DNA of 6,086 bases from Actinomycetota bacterium (GTDB taxonomy: Bacteria > Actinomycetota > Actinomycetes > S36-B12 > UBA10799), in the NCBI GenBank assembly GCA_003452655.1, contig DMNR01000188.1, forward strand, positions 1-6,086, given 5' to 3'. Every line of letters begins with the position of its first letter. Position 1 is the first letter of the stretch. A program made the translations under genes and the position numbers. The notes beneath the pieces are model-generated. The model was given only the letters and a program-made list of their open reading frames with translations, had not been told where the DNA came from and did no database searches. This document shows, in pieces, positions 5,353-6,086 of the stretch.

Positions 5353-6086
5353 CGCGACGAATTGCGGCACGGGGGAGTGAGTTCCTGTTCTTTGCGTTGA
5401 CTCCCCCTCGGACCACGGTCAGTTCGGAGCGGGCTCAGCAGATCGCCGACGTGACACGCCGCCGCCTCGCTGGGTTGCAGCTCGATGGTCTTGTCCTTTA
5501 CGACATCGATGATGAGAGCGATCGCAACCCGCAAGAGAGACCGTTTCCCTTCCTACCCACAATGGATCCTGCAACCTTCCGAGCACGACATCTGAAGGAC
5601 TGGAGCACGCCAGTCGTGGTGTATCGAGCCGTCGGAAAATACGAGGAGGATGACCTCCGGTCGTGGTTGGAAGCTCAAGGAGCCGACGATGTGCTCACGG
5701 TGTTCGTTGGTGCGTCGTCGCGACACAAGAAGTCATCAACCTCGCTCGTTCGCGCCCAAGAATTGTGGGCGGGTACACGACCAGATCTCCAGCTCGGCGG
5801 CGTCGCGATTCCCGAACGACATACGCGTAGTGGCGTCGAGCATCTGCGCCTAATCGCGAAACAGGAAGTCGGATGCTCGTTCTTCGTTACGCAGGTCGTC
5901 TACGACGTCAACGCAGCAAAGAACCTTGTATCGGACTATCGCTACGAATGCGCTGCAAGAGGCCTGCCACCCGTACCGATCGTCTTCACGTTCTCGGTGT
6001 GCGGATCACTCAAGACGCTGGCATTCCTCGAATGGCTCGGCGTCGACGTGCCGCGCTGGATCCAGAATGACCTTCGGCACGCAGAC
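5343..6086 (+). CDS. Methylenetetrahydrofolate reductase-like protein (3' end outside the window)
   Basis: From ATG 5343 the frame stays open for 248 codons to the window edge; MetF-type proteins have about 290-310 residues, so roughly 50 are missing. Family marks are FLFFALTPPRT (14-24) at the first barrel strand, LGGVAIPERHTRSGVEHLRLIAKQ (151-174), GCSFFVTQVVYD (177-188) and PIVFTFSVCGSLKTLAFLEWLGVDVP (212-237). Gln184 matches folate-contacting Gln183 of E. coli MetF. Two other E. coli active-site acids seem absent: Glu28 aligns with Ala18, and Asp120 of the RGD loop aligns with Ala124 in VFVGASS. It may therefore be a divergent oxidoreductase or folate-binding paralogue rather than the housekeeping reductase. 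The ATG overlaps the end of the DUF4097 gene (ATGGATCTAG) with no Shine-Dalgarno, which suggests translational coupling. Confidence 0.78.
   Translation, partial: MDLARRIAARGSEFLFFALTPPRTTVSSERAQQIADVTRRRLAGLQLDGLVLYDIDDESDRNPQERPFPFLPTMDPATFRARHLKDWSTPVVVYRAVGKYEEDDLRSWLEAQGADDVLTVFVGASSRHKKSSTSLVRAQELWAGTRPDLQLGGVAIPERHTRSGVEHLRLIAKQEVGCSFFVTQVVYDVNAAKNLVSDYRYECAARGLPPVPIVFTFSVCGSLKTLAFLEWLGVDVPRWIQNDLRHAD

Noticed and set aside
5349..5534. Minus-strand frame opposite the MTHFR-like gene
   Set aside because: The plus strand carries a recognisable protein across this region. The antisense frame has no motif or ribosome-binding site.

Overview
The window reads as chromosomal DNA of an actinobacterium with moderately high GC. 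The strongest evidence is the pair at 3930-5352: a ribbon-helix-helix (RHH) regulator ending in a Gly-Trp-Val-Arg tail, followed by a DUF4097 beta-repeat protein. I know this pairing from Streptomyces and related genera. Several genes also lack a Shine-Dalgarno sequence, which fits the frequent use of leaderless mRNAs in this phylum. No rRNA, tRNA, insertion sequence, CRISPR array or phage gene was seen.

Layout: bases 1-103 are the last 33 codons of an unidentified plus-strand gene. It converges on a minus-strand pair: a secreted heparinase II/III-type polysaccharide lyase (986-2986) and a glycerophosphodiester phosphodiesterase (178-1005), which overlap by 20 bases. A strong hairpin at 128-179 lies between the converging genes. 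A short divergent intergenic region with inverted repeats separates the lyase from a plus-strand ZIP-family metal transporter (3071-3811). A second short intergenic stretch (3812-3929) carries a promoter and a striking operator-like palindrome. After it come the RHH regulator (3930-4433), the DUF4097 protein (4486-5352) and, overlapping by 10 bases, a methylenetetrahydrofolate reductase-like gene that runs off the window (5343 to 6086). No stretch longer than about 120 bases lacks a gene.

How it may work together: the minus-strand pair looks like one transcript, perhaps for envelope or polymer turnover, although one product appears exported and the other cytoplasmic. The plus-strand trio looks like an operon under its own first gene. 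The RHH protein is the natural ligand of the tandem TGACGTCA-type boxes, which are spaced 11 bases apart and cover the likely promoter and the start codon. The two points I would follow up first are that operator and the MTHFR-like protein, which lacks two active-site acids of classical MetF.
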